64,000 nt of DNA, from positions 48,136 to 112,135 of the forward strand of contig CAMYMU010000048.1 in the NCBI GenBank assembly GCA_947259575.1. Direction: 5' to 3'. Shown piece after piece: positions 36,072 through 45,090 of this stretch. Position numbers and translations under genes: made by a program. Source of the DNA: an uncultured Ectothiorhodospiraceae bacterium. GTDB lineage: Bacteria > Pseudomonadota > Gammaproteobacteria > UBA6429 > Thiohalophilaceae. Positions within the stretch are counted from its first letter, which is position 1, and each line of letters begins with the position of its first letter. The notes beneath the pieces are model-generated. The model did not search any database. It saw only the letters and a list, made by a program, of their open reading frames with translations, and was not told the origin of the DNA.

Positions 36072-36569
36072 ATGATGAGACTAATTAAATTTCGTTTATA
36101 TAACCTGATTGGATTTTTGCTTCTATTCTCACTGCCAGCCTGTGCAACAACGGGCCAGGAAAAAATTGATGAGATACTTAAACTAAAAGAAGAGCCCGCT
36201 GGGGTTGTGTTTGAGATCGTCACCGGTAGCAAGGATGGACTTGAATGGGCCCTGCCACTGGTCAAAAGTCAGATTGACCAGCTAAGAAAACGCTTTCCAG
36301 ATATCGATGTGGCAATTGTCACTCATGGACGCGAACAATTTGCGCTGCAAAAACAGAAAAAAGACGGCAATAAAAAAGTTCACAGCCTGACTCAGCAACT
36401 AGTTGGCAAGGATATTCAACTGCATGTTTGTGGAACCCATGCCGAATGGCGCGGAGTAACCGAGGAAGACTTCCCAGAGTATGTCAATGTTTCTCCAACT
36501 GGGCCTGCTCAGATCAATGACTATCTGTCAGTCGGTTATGTGTTAGTCAAAATTACCAGCAAGCCATAA
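36072..36569 (+). CDS. Exported DsrE/DsrF-like protein
   Basis: The ATG at 36072 opens a 165-residue protein with a signal peptide (about 1-24, ending SLPACATT); the Cys may be lipidated, although Pro at -2 is unusual. The mature part has the DsrE/F-like alpha/beta fold: GVVFEIVTGSKDGLEWALPLV, DVAIVTHGREQFAL and a conserved single cysteine in LHVCGTHAEWRG. Proteins of this superfamily relay sulfur or act in related thiol chemistry, and exported members are common in sulfur oxidisers. The role is inferred. It stands alone between moaA and a convergent gene. Confidence 0.72.
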   Translation: MMRLIKFRLYNLIGFLLLFSLPACATTGQEKIDEILKLKEEPAGVVFEIVTGSKDGLEWALPLVKSQIDQLRKRFPDIDVAIVTHGREQFALQKQKKDGNKKVHSLTQQLVGKDIQLHVCGTHAEWRGVTEEDFPEYVNVSPTGPAQINDYLSVGYVLVKITSKP

Positions 36570-36580
36570 TCTTCAGAATG

Positions 36581-36997
36581 TTAACGACATTCGCCCATGC
36601 GGCGTCCTGTGAACTTGTATCTTAATACTGTCGTTTTCCCGGCCACATCACCTAGATCGGTTTTCGAGCTTCCGGTTATTTTGCGCGAACCAAAACGAAT
36701 TTTGCCTTCATTAATAATCGAGCCATGTTCTGTAAAGCAATTTATTCTGTAATGCACTGTACGGTAGACAACACGCTGATCAATGACAGAGCAATTTCGC
36801 GCCTTTAGAAAACTGGTTGGAATAGGATCTTCTTCGGTGAAACATTCTCGAACATGCACTGGTGGTATACCAACAGGCATACCACTTACATTTTGCTTAA
36901 CAAGCAGTTCCCATTCACCCTCAACCATCTCCAGTGCAGTGGTTTGGGTAGACGATAAAATCAGGCTTACAATAACAATAAAACGAGCGATAGACAT
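36581..36997 (-). CDS. DUF3617-type periplasmic protein
   Basis: This 138-residue protein has a signal peptide (about 1-22) and matches the DUF3617 pattern: EGEWELLVKQNVSGMP, a VRECFT segment, NCSV, a central INCFTEHGS and a C-terminal RRMGEC. The four cysteines probably form two disulfides in the periplasm. The function of the family is unknown. The gene is convergent with the DsrE-like gene (11 bases between stops) and lies downstream of a diguanylate cyclase. Confidence 0.72.
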   Translation of the reverse strand: MSIARFIVIVSLILSSTQTTALEMVEGEWELLVKQNVSGMPVGIPPVHVRECFTEEDPIPTSFLKARNCSVIDQRVVYRTVHYRINCFTEHGSIINEGKIRFGSRKITGSSKTDLGDVAGKTTVLRYKFTGRRMGECR

Positions 36998-37056
36998 GGT
37001 TTCACCATACTATTTTAATGAGTCTATAATCTATATCGGCCAGTAGTGTGGCTTTT

Positions 37057-38745
37057 TTAATAGGTGATGTCTACAACCTGGTTGCGGCCTTTGCGTTTTG
37101 CCTCGTACATGGCGTCGTCGGCATTGCGTAAGATTGATGATAATTTAACTTCCGGGTTCATGGTCTGGCAGTAAAGTCCAATGCTAGTCGTCATATAAAT
37201 TGTCTTGTCACTCCAGGCAACAGCACTCCTGGAAATTTCAGCATGAATTTCCTGTGCACGCTGCAAGCCAACCTCACGTTCGCAGCGCATGTAGGCAACA
37301 AATTCGTCCCCCCCATAGCGCGCCACCAAGTCACCGGCACGCATTCCCCGCTCTAGGATCCGTGCAACTTGATTGAGCACCGCATCACCAGCGGCATGGC
37401 CATATGAGTCATTGATCTGCTTAAAGTGGTCGATATCGATCAACATGATGCAGACATACTCCGTATCGCCTGTACGGCGTGATAATGTCTTCCTCAAACT
37501 GTCTTCAAAATAGCGTCGATTGGCCAATGCCGTTAAGTAGTCATGCTGCGCCGCCTCTTCCAGACGTTCATTAGCTTCACGCAATTTTTGGGTAGCACTC
37601 TCGACACGATCTTGAAGAGACTCATTCAGCTTTTGTACTTCATTTTTTGAAACCTGCAAGCTTGAAATCAATGCACGTAAGATCGTACCAAGTTGGGTTA
37701 TTTCTACTGGGGCAGTGTTTCTCAACGAAGGTAAGTTACCGTCCAGGTTATTTTGCATCAACTTACGCCCTGCGCTTGCTAATGTGTTTAAAGGCTCGGT
37801 TACCCAACGTGATATAGCAAGTGCAAGCAGTATCGCCAGGATCAAACCCAGTGTTCCCCAGATAAGATGAGAACGCATGAGCTTATTCACATGCGCTGCT
37901 ACTTCTGACTCTGGTTGTGGCACCATGATACCCCAGCCAATCTCAGGCACGGAGGCAAAGCCTGCAACCATATTGCCTTTCATAAAAGGAGAGTAGAAAC
38001 TCGTAGCGCCAGTTTCACCAGCCATCATCGACTGCACGATCGGCCAGTCAGAGATGTTTTTTATCTCACTCACCCATTGTGGATTAGGGTGTGCAATCAC
38101 CTGGCCAGTTTTGTCCACGATAGCGGAATGACCACGCTCACCGAACTTCACATTTTTACGAATATTTTCAATCGGCTCGATACGTAATTCACCGAGTAAC
38201 ACACCTATGATTGCTCCGCTGTCATCAAACACAGGTTGCCCCATGAATATAGCGGGTTGGTTTGTGACAGGGTGACGCTTCACATTCGACATAGACCATT
38301 GATGACTCTTGCGAGAGATCAAGTAACACTGTTCCGTACTGAACCTCGCCAGCTCTTCACTTGCGAGTGCACCATTGAGATACGCATGTGAGATAACCTG
38401 ACCTTGCATATCCATATATAAAAAACCACTGAAACCCGGCATCTTCTCCAGGAAGTTTTCCATCGCTTTTACATAACCATGGTTTCCCTTTTCCTTAACC
38501 ATTGGCACCGTTTCGGCAAGGATGGCCAACATCCCCTTATGGTCATTTACATAGGTCGATAGTGGAGCGGTAAGATTTTGTGCTAACAGTTTGTGTTTTT
38601 CGTGAATTTCCCGCCAGCTATTTTCCCAGGCCGATAGATACAGGTGATAACCCAAAATAGAAATCGGTAATACCGCAACAATGACGGTTACCAACAACAT
38701 CAGTCTGGAGACAGACAGTGCTTTAAGATGATTTATTAATGGCAT
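37057..38745 (-). CDS. Membrane diguanylate cyclase with dCache sensor
   Basis: The 562-residue protein has a helix near residues 13-32, a large periplasmic double-Cache sensor (about 35-285), a second helix (about 292-312), a HAMP linker, a coiled coil (about 370-400) and a C-terminal GGDEF domain. The active site reads ARYGGDEF with an upstream RAGD inhibitory site, so it should make c-di-GMP under product control. dCache domains bind small molecules such as amino acids or organic acids. A perfect Crp-consensus palindrome lies 174-189 bases upstream, so its expression may depend on cyclic nucleotides. Confidence 0.92.
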   Translation of the reverse strand: MPLINHLKALSVSRLMLLVTVIVAVLPISILGYHLYLSAWENSWREIHEKHKLLAQNLTAPLSTYVNDHKGMLAILAETVPMVKEKGNHGYVKAMENFLEKMPGFSGFLYMDMQGQVISHAYLNGALASEELARFSTEQCYLISRKSHQWSMSNVKRHPVTNQPAIFMGQPVFDDSGAIIGVLLGELRIEPIENIRKNVKFGERGHSAIVDKTGQVIAHPNPQWVSEIKNISDWPIVQSMMAGETGATSFYSPFMKGNMVAGFASVPEIGWGIMVPQPESEVAAHVNKLMRSHLIWGTLGLILAILLALAISRWVTEPLNTLASAGRKLMQNNLDGNLPSLRNTAPVEITQLGTILRALISSLQVSKNEVQKLNESLQDRVESATQKLREANERLEEAAQHDYLTALANRRYFEDSLRKTLSRRTGDTEYVCIMLIDIDHFKQINDSYGHAAGDAVLNQVARILERGMRAGDLVARYGGDEFVAYMRCEREVGLQRAQEIHAEISRSAVAWSDKTIYMTTSIGLYCQTMNPEVKLSSILRNADDAMYEAKRKGRNQVVDITY

Positions 38746-38918
38746 CTATTTGTAGCCCGGTGAAAATAATATTGGCGAGGCCTTCAAATAACCTATGCCT
38801 GTTAAAATAGTGGGCTTATTATAAGGGAATTAATTAAAGACCCCCACTTAACATAAGGATAATATCACATTTATTACTTATTGATTATTAAGGAGATAAT
38901 TTCTGAGCGCTGCGTTTT

Positions 38919-38934
38919 TGTGATCTTGATCACA
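38919..38934. promoter_or_regulatory. Perfect Crp-consensus palindrome upstream of the diguanylate cyclase
   Basis: TGTGATCTTGATCACA matches TGTGA-N6-TCACA exactly and is a full palindrome. It lies between the end of the TauE/SafE gene and the diguanylate cyclase start. Confidence 0.65.
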
Positions 38935-38993
38935 CTTTTTTCTCGCAAACAAAAAGGCTATTTCAGAGATCGTTTTTGTACTTTCGGGACTCA

Positions 38994-39785
38994 CTAAGCC
39001 GATAAAAACATATAGCTGCCGAGGGCAAATAATAGTAAACCAAATAGTCTTTTTAATTTATCTGCCGGCAGGCTATGGGCAAGCTTTGCCCCCAGAGGGG
39101 CAAACAGAATACTTGATGTAACAATACCAATCAGGGCAGGAAAATAGAGATAACCCAAACTCCACTCAAGTGTAGTTGTTGTTGACCAGCCCATGATGAT
39201 AAACCCAACCGCACCTGCAACTGCAATCGGTAAACCACAGGCACTGGATGTAGCCACGGCCTTACGCATCGCTACATTACACCAGACTAAAAACGGAACT
39301 GTTAAAGTTCCGCCACCGATACCAACAATGGATGAGATCGAGCCGATCAGGTTACCCGCCGCAAACAATCCAACCCGCCCAGGTACAACCCGCGATGCTT
39401 TGGTGTGCGTGTTTAACAATAATTGGATCGCCACTAACCACTCAAATATGGCAAAAAAGCGTCGTAACACAACCGAGGGCATCCAATCTGCAACCGCAGC
39501 GCCGATCAAAGCGCCGATTACAATACCTGGAGTAAGCTGCCTAAACAGATCCCAACGCACGGCACCCCGTTTGTGATGGGCATAAACAGATGAAATAGAC
39601 GTAAAGACAATGGTCGCGAGAGATGTGCCGACAGCGAGATGCACCAAACTATCAGGGTCCATTCCCTCTCGAGTGAAGAGATAAACCAGCACGGGCACAA
39701 TAATTAAACCCCCGCCGACACCAAACAGCCCCGCGATTAAACCCGCGATAGCACCGAGCAATAAGTATATAAGTATGATATCCAT
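38994..39785 (-). CDS. TauE/SafE-family anion exporter
   Basis: This 263-residue membrane protein has about eight helices in two repeats with the typical glycine-rich starts GLIAGLFGVGGGLIIVP and GSISSIVGIGGGTLTVPFL. Family members move sulfite, sulfoacetate or related organosulfur anions out of the cell. In a cell with SoeABC it could prevent toxic build-up of sulfite, but the substrate is only inferred. The gene follows the MepA-like gene on the same strand (23 bases), so they may be co-transcribed. Confidence 0.87.
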   Translation of the reverse strand: MDIILIYLLLGAIAGLIAGLFGVGGGLIIVPVLVYLFTREGMDPDSLVHLAVGTSLATIVFTSISSVYAHHKRGAVRWDLFRQLTPGIVIGALIGAAVADWMPSVVLRRFFAIFEWLVAIQLLLNTHTKASRVVPGRVGLFAAGNLIGSISSIVGIGGGTLTVPFLVWCNVAMRKAVATSSACGLPIAVAGAVGFIIMGWSTTTTLEWSLGYLYFPALIGIVTSSILFAPLGAKLAHSLPADKLKRLFGLLLFALGSYMFLSA

Positions 39786-39808
39786 CTACAACAATGGGCT
39801 AATGCCTA

Positions 39809-40489
39809 TTAATGCTTGCAGGGCACATCGAAGTCGACATGGTAATGCTCATCATGCCGAACCCAAGAACGTTTCTTTGAAAGTGTTATATTTTTTTTAA
39901 TGTAAGCACCATATTTTGTTTTCAGTAAAAATGGTTGTAACTTGGGATCAAAGATGACTCGCCACAGCTTTACCGAATGCGCCTTTGCCTGCTTATCTAA
40001 CATAACTATATGTGCTGCCAACGCCTCATAATCGATAGTTAGGTTATCTAAACGCCCCTTAGCATCAAACTCGATATCATAGCCATAGCGATTCAGTGCA
40101 TGGGTTGATAAGTGCACTGACTCACCTTTGTCATTGAGCACGGGCACCATAAAATCAACCGACAAACCATTTTGGTGGGTTTTATGCGGCTTAAAGCGCC
40201 CCCCTTTTTTAAAGCCTGTCTCGGCATACTTAAAGCGTTTATTCGGCAAGTCGTTCGCCAATTGTTTATAGGCAGCAACAATAATGTCACGCACGGTGCT
40301 GTGCACATAGGTTCGTCCCAATGTCGCAGCGAGCGAACTATAACTGACAAAGTTGCTGCCTGAAGAAGGTAACTGCACAGCATGCTCCAGGCGGCCATTT
40401 TTTGTCGTGCCATAACAAATACTTTCAACACTGAAAACCGTGTTTGGTAATAAACTACAGAGCAACATAAAGACTAATCGTTTTAACAT
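39809..40489 (-). CDS. MepA-like (LAS family) murein endopeptidase
   Basis: I start at the ATG ending at 40489; the longer version uses TTG. The 226-residue protein has a signal peptide (about 1-20) and the zinc-binding pattern of LAS metallopeptidases: HKTHQNGLSVDFMVP with His and Asp ligands, and HDEHYHVDF near the C-terminus. MepA of E. coli cleaves DD and LD cross-links in peptidoglycan in the periplasm. Sequence similarity elsewhere is modest, so the exact bond cleaved is uncertain. A Cys pair (ICYG and VPCKH) may form a disulfide. Confidence 0.75.
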   Translation of the reverse strand: MLKRLVFMLLCSLLPNTVFSVESICYGTTKNGRLEHAVQLPSSGSNFVSYSSLAATLGRTYVHSTVRDIIVAAYKQLANDLPNKRFKYAETGFKKGGRFKPHKTHQNGLSVDFMVPVLNDKGESVHLSTHALNRYGYDIEFDAKGRLDNLTIDYEALAAHIVMLDKQAKAHSVKLWRVIFDPKLQPFLLKTKYGAYIKKNITLSKKRSWVRHDEHYHVDFDVPCKH

Positions 40490-40571
40490 AGGAATATCTT
40501 TACACAAGACACGGACGGATTAAAACCTGAAATAAGCACTTTCAGACTATAAAGACTCTATTAACTGAGAT

Positions 40572-41936
40572 TTACTTTATCCAGATAGTCTTGGCATTAA
40601 CGAATTCACGAATACCGTGTGAAGATAATTCACGTCCGTATCCAGAACGTTTGACGCCGCCAAAGGGAAGACGGGGATCGCTTTTTACAAAACCATTTAC
40701 AAAGGTACAACCGGATTGCACTTGTCGTGCCAGGCGTTCACCACGAGCACTATCTTTTGTCCAAACACTGCCCCCCAAACCATAGTCAGACTCATTCGCG
40801 ATGCGTAAGGCATCGGCTTCGTCGCGCGCACGAATAACAATGGCAACCGGACCAAACAATTCTTCACTGTAAGCACGCACACCAGGTTCAACTCGGTCCA
40901 GTATGGAAGGTTTATAAAATGCACCGGGGCCTTCGATTGGTTCACAACCTGTTATCGCTTTGGCTCCAGCAGCAATCGAGTCGGTCACTTGCACATGTAA
41001 TTCATCACGCAAGTCTTCACGTGCCATTGGACCCATGGTGGTATTGGGGTCCATCGGATCACCCGTCTTCAGTGCCTCAACACCCGCTTTAAAACGAGCT
41101 ACAAAATCTTCGGCGATCGCATCAACAACAATAAAACGTTTTGCTGCGATACAACTCTGACCTGAATTTAAATAACGCGAAATGATCGCATTGCGCACTG
41201 CCTCATCAAGGTCTGCATCTTCAAGCACGATAAAAGCATCAGAGCCACCAAGCTCTAACACGGATTTTTTCAAACTGTGACCTGCTGTACTGGCAACCTG
41301 TTGGCCGGCGGGCTCTGAACCCGTTAACGTGACGGCATGCACACGAGGGTCTTCAATCACCTTTGCAACCTGTGATGCGCGAATCATCATCGTCGTGAAA
41401 ACACCTTGTGGGCAACCAGCCTGATGAAAGACATCCTCAATCGCTAATGCCGACTCGGGAACATTGGAGGCATGCTTAAGCAGACCGGTATTACCTGCCA
41501 TTAACGCAGGAGCTGCAAATCTGAAGACCTGCCAGAATGGGTAATTCCATGGCATCACCGCCAGCACTGTACCCATAGGTAAATAGGCGACATAGCTATT
41601 TGATGCATCCGATGCCAACACTTCATCTTTAAGGAAAGTCGCAGCGTTCTCTGCATAGTACTCGCAGACCGTCGCACACTTTTCAATTTCGCCTTTAGAA
41701 TCGCCAATCAGTTTTCCCATCTCACGCGTAATAATCGGCGCATAGTCATCGACATTATCTCTTAGGACCTGGGCAGCTTTACGCATTAACCCGGCACGCT
41801 CATCAAAACCGCGTGCCTGCCAGTCAGCCGAGACCGCTGCCGCCTGGGCAAGGGCAGCCTCAATTTGTGTGTCATCCCAGCCAGCTACCTCTTTCAAGGT
41901 CTCGCCAGTTGCTGGATTAATTACCGTAAAACTCAT
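40572..41936 (-). CDS. NAD(P)-dependent aldehyde dehydrogenase (succinate-semialdehyde type)
   Basis: The 454-residue protein belongs to the aldehyde dehydrogenase superfamily. It has PWNYPFWQ (cofactor-binding region), VTLTGSEPAGQQV, the general-base Glu in LELGGSDAF and the catalytic Cys in GQSCIAAKR. The shorter form with VINPATGE at the start and GYGRELSSHGIREFVN at the end is typical of bacterial succinate-semialdehyde dehydrogenases related to GabD2/Sad. It should oxidise an aldehyde to the acid in the cytoplasm. No GABA aminotransferase gene is near, so the physiological substrate is open. Confidence 0.9.
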   Translation of the reverse strand: MSFTVINPATGETLKEVAGWDDTQIEAALAQAAAVSADWQARGFDERAGLMRKAAQVLRDNVDDYAPIITREMGKLIGDSKGEIEKCATVCEYYAENAATFLKDEVLASDASNSYVAYLPMGTVLAVMPWNYPFWQVFRFAAPALMAGNTGLLKHASNVPESALAIEDVFHQAGCPQGVFTTMMIRASQVAKVIEDPRVHAVTLTGSEPAGQQVASTAGHSLKKSVLELGGSDAFIVLEDADLDEAVRNAIISRYLNSGQSCIAAKRFIVVDAIAEDFVARFKAGVEALKTGDPMDPNTTMGPMAREDLRDELHVQVTDSIAAGAKAITGCEPIEGPGAFYKPSILDRVEPGVRAYSEELFGPVAIVIRARDEADALRIANESDYGLGGSVWTKDSARGERLARQVQSGCTFVNGFVKSDPRLPFGGVKRSGYGRELSSHGIREFVNAKTIWIK

Positions 41937-42110
41937 GTGCTCTCCTAGAGACTTTTAAGGTGAAATTCCTTTGATTTTAAGAGTATAGCTATACTTCTGG
42001 ATAATGCAGATCTGGTCAATTGATAAGCTAAACACCTACAAAATGTACATTTAATGAACGAATTACAGAAATAAGCTCTAATAGGGCAGCTTGGCCAGGA
42101 CTTTCACTTA

Positions 42111-42524
42111 ATGTCACGATTTTTCTACCCACCCCTACTATTTGTTGTTGTGTTGCTGCTGACTCAAAGTTGCAGTGCTTATCAATGGCAGATTAAGACT
42201 GTCACGATTGAATCTGGAACTGATGCAGAAACATATCGTTATATCCAGCAGATTAGTAATAAAATCGAGATCATCGGTGCAAGTCGTTACCCCACACTTG
42301 GCCAGGAGATCCAGTTTTCTACTTACCTGGATATTGAGCTAGTTGTTTCTAATAGCGGCAAGCTAAAAAGCGCACGTCTGTTGAAATCGAGCCAGCAACC
42401 TAGTCTAGATGAGAAAATGATGGAACTTGTTCGCTACTCTGCACCTTACCCACCTTTACCTGATGAGTTGGATATCGAGACACTCATTGTACAAAAGCGA
42501 TGGCATTTCAACCCCAACAATTAA
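42111..42524 (+). CDS. Stand-alone TonB C-terminal-domain protein
   Basis: The 137-residue product has an N-terminal hydrophobic signal (about 1-23, LLTQSC could be a lipobox) followed directly by a TonB C-terminal domain: TYLDIELVVSNSGKLKSARLLKSS, LDEKMMELV and APYPPLPDELD. The proline-rich spanning region of true TonB is missing, and no ExbB/ExbD genes are nearby. It cannot span the periplasm in the usual way, so a role in energising receptors is doubtful; it may interact with outer-membrane or wall components. Confidence 0.75.
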   Translation: MSRFFYPPLLFVVVLLLTQSCSAYQWQIKTVTIESGTDAETYRYIQQISNKIEIIGASRYPTLGQEIQFSTYLDIELVVSNSGKLKSARLLKSSQQPSLDEKMMELVRYSAPYPPLPDELDIETLIVQKRWHFNPNN

Positions 42525-42552
42525 AACACCAATGCAAAATAATATTTTTTGG

Positions 42553-42927
42553 CTATTTTTTTATTTTAAAGACATAAAAGTAACAGATAGCATTAATCAG
42601 CAGGACAACAAAACCTAGTATAATTTGTAGTGAACGTGTCAGATCCTCAGGATAGAGTATCGGCATGATATAACGCATCACAAAATCACCGTCATACATT
42701 TCAAGCCCGGCCTGTTTACGTAACTGATTCTCATAAGGTGTTAGCGGGCAGATCCAACCTGTGAACTCGATAAGTATTCCCCAAATAACAGCAGGGAGAT
42801 GTAGCCATACAAGTCTTCTCCACCAGACCAATAACACGCCGCCAAATAATACAAACAAAACAAATGCGAAATGTACTAGCACGATGATATCGGCGCCGAC
42901 AGCTGACCAGTTTATTGAAGTCTCCAT
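42553..42927 (-). CDS. DUF2784 membrane protein
   Basis: This 124-residue protein has three to four membrane helices and the conserved features of DUF2784: VHFAFVLFVLFGGVLLVWW, WGILIEFTGWICPLTPYENQLR and a Tyr-rich YPEDLTRSLQ segment. Its function is unknown. It is transcribed away from creD and ends shortly after the TonB-domain gene (convergent). Confidence 0.78.
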   Translation of the reverse strand: METSINWSAVGADIIVLVHFAFVLFVLFGGVLLVWWRRLVWLHLPAVIWGILIEFTGWICPLTPYENQLRKQAGLEMYDGDFVMRYIMPILYPEDLTRSLQIILGFVVLLINAICYFYVFKIKK

Positions 42928-43080
42928 AAATTAGCGGCTTATATTTATTTCGTTACCCGAAGTCTAACTAAGAAAATTTGCTCCTGCCAGAATTCATCAT
43001 AATTCATCACCTTGAATTCAGCTGACCATGCTGTAATCCAATAAAACAACAACATTATCAAGCACCACAACGGGACAGTT

Positions 43081-44427
43081 ATGGATCTCAAAATAGAATC
43101 AATACAAAACTGGTTGCGCAACTCTATATTTCTGCGTGTGATGTTTATTGGCTTTGTTATGCTTTTACTGCAAATACCCATTGCCATGATTAGCGGTCAA
43201 ATTTATGAGCGGGACAGAACACGCATCCATGCAATAAACGATATCACCAGCAAGTGGGGACAACGACAAAATATAATAGGACCGAGGCTTGTTGTTCCTT
43301 ATTACGAGATACAATCATGGAAGAACAAACACGGTCACCTGGAGAAGACGCGTAAGCTACGACATGCGGTCTTTTTACCGGATACACTTGACGTCACCGC
43401 AAAAATACAAAATGAAACACGCTATCGTGGTATCTTTGAAGTCCCTGTTTACCAATCGATAGTTAATTTACAAGGCAGTTTTACAAAACCCGATTTTAGT
43501 ATCTGGGGTATTGATCCCAAACTGATTGACTGGGATAAAGCCCAGCTACTCGTTGGTGTTTCAGATTCTCGTGCTATTCAGAAGCAAGTCACGTTGCGTT
43601 GGAACAAACAAACACTCTACTTTGAACCGGGCCTGGGTAAAACCAATAGTAATGACACCGGGTTTCATATACCGAAGATTTCGCTGAAAGACTCTAAACA
43701 ATTTAAATACAATATTGCGATGTCGCTAAACGGGAGTGATTCATTCTACATCGCGCCATTGGGAAAAAACTCCAGTTTTAAAATACATTCTGACTGGCCC
43801 GACCCAAGTTTTCAGGGTTACAAACTACCCAATAGCCGAAAAATTTCTGCGCAAGGCTTTGATGCAAGCTGGTCTATTTCACATATCAGTCGAAATTATC
43901 CCCAACAGTGGCTTGATGATGAATTCACCTATGCAAAACTAACCCAGTCTCTGGTTGGTGTTGATTTTGTGTCTCCCGTAGATAACTACCGAATGACTGA
44001 ACGCAGTATTAAATATGCCATGCTGTTTTTGCTGTTAACGTTCGTATCAATCTGGTTAATCGAAATTTTTTATAAACTACGCGTTCACCTTCTACAGTAC
44101 TTGCTGTTAGGCCTTGGCATGTGCCTGTTCTATTTACTGCTACTTGCCTTCTCTGAGCACATCAGTTTCATTTGGTCCTATGTCATAGCAAGTAGTGCAG
44201 TTATCATCATGACTTCCCTGTATTCCAAAGCAATTCTTAAATCGAACAAACGTGCTGCATGGATTGGCTCAGGCATTACCATCCTTTATATCTATCTATT
44301 TTCCTTACTCGAAGAACAAAATTATTCGATGTTGTTCGGCTCGATTGGTGTGTTTTTAGCGTTAGCGTTGATTATGTATATCACTCGTAACATAGACTGG
44401 TACAACCCCAGTAAGCGAGGTGAGTAA
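43081..44427 (+). CDS. creD: Inner-membrane protein CreD
   Basis: The 448-residue protein matches CreD in length and layout: one N-terminal helix (about 17-38), a large periplasmic domain (about 40-310) and five to six C-terminal helices. Typical segments are GFVMLLLQIPIAMI, RGIFEVPVYQ, GVDFVSPVDNYRMTERSIKYA and FYKLRVHLLQYLLLGL. In E. coli it is the output gene of the CreBC two-component system and helps with envelope stress, but creB and creC are absent here. Its stop overlaps the next start by one base (TAATG), so the two are translationally coupled. Confidence 0.9.
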   Translation: MDLKIESIQNWLRNSIFLRVMFIGFVMLLLQIPIAMISGQIYERDRTRIHAINDITSKWGQRQNIIGPRLVVPYYEIQSWKNKHGHLEKTRKLRHAVFLPDTLDVTAKIQNETRYRGIFEVPVYQSIVNLQGSFTKPDFSIWGIDPKLIDWDKAQLLVGVSDSRAIQKQVTLRWNKQTLYFEPGLGKTNSNDTGFHIPKISLKDSKQFKYNIAMSLNGSDSFYIAPLGKNSSFKIHSDWPDPSFQGYKLPNSRKISAQGFDASWSISHISRNYPQQWLDDEFTYAKLTQSLVGVDFVSPVDNYRMTERSIKYAMLFLLLTFVSIWLIEIFYKLRVHLLQYLLLGLGMCLFYLLLLAFSEHISFIWSYVIASSAVIIMTSLYSKAILKSNKRAAWIGSGITILYIYLFSLLEEQNYSMLFGSIGVFLALALIMYITRNIDWYNPSKRGE

Positions 44428-45020
44428 TGTTTATTGCACACATGCCCGCCGGTTTCCTGTTGTCACGCTATCTACTAAAAGACGAACGTGATGAACCGTC
44501 CTATATCAAATATTTACTCATTGGCTTAATTGCCAGTATCGCACCTGACTTTGATTTGGCTTATTTCCATTTGATCGATGCACGGCAACACCCACACCAC
44601 AGTTACTGGACACACATCCCAATTTTCTGGGTTGGTATTTATATGTTTCTGGTCTATCCGGTTTATAAATGGCTGGGACGCACAGGCATTAAATTACTGA
44701 GCATGTTTCTCCTTTGCGGTTTATTGCACATGTCGCTAGACAGCGTGGCAAGTGGAATTAAATGGCTTTACCCAATCGACAAATCTTACTATGGCCTCTG
44801 GCGTATTCCTTCCGTGTATGACTGGTGGGTGGCCAATTATCTTTTTCACTGGACATTTGTCATTGAAGTTACCATCTGTTCTATTGCCGGGGTTGTATTT
44901 TTCCCCGATAAGGCTTTGCGCAATGACCTGAAATACCAATTTTTAGTTTGGTTATACCAAATTCGGCCAAGCTCAAAATTAATGGATAAGCTGGTCAGCA
45001 CCGATAGTCGCTCCGAATAA
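44427..45020 (+). CDS. YdjM/DUF457-like membrane-bound metal-dependent hydrolase
   Basis: This 197-residue protein has about five helices and the His/Asp-rich pattern of the membrane-bound hydrolase family: HMPAGFLLSR, APDFDLAYFHLID, HPHHSYWTHIP and LLHMSLDS. The reaction of the family is not established. It overlaps the creD stop codon, so both proteins are likely made together and may act at the inner membrane in envelope maintenance. Confidence 0.75.
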   Translation: MFIAHMPAGFLLSRYLLKDERDEPSYIKYLLIGLIASIAPDFDLAYFHLIDARQHPHHSYWTHIPIFWVGIYMFLVYPVYKWLGRTGIKLLSMFLLCGLLHMSLDSVASGIKWLYPIDKSYYGLWRIPSVYDWWVANYLFHWTFVIEVTICSIAGVVFFPDKALRNDLKYQFLVWLYQIRPSSKLMDKLVSTDSRSE

Positions 45021-45090
45021 TGATCTACTTCGTGATCTAAGCTTAAGCAAAAAACTGTGCAGCGATTGTGTTAACCGTTAAACTAGTCGC

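Noticed and set aside
38919..38934. FNR/ANR box reading of the palindrome
   Set aside because: The outer bases are TGTGA/TCACA rather than TTGAT/ATCAA, so the CRP pattern fits better.
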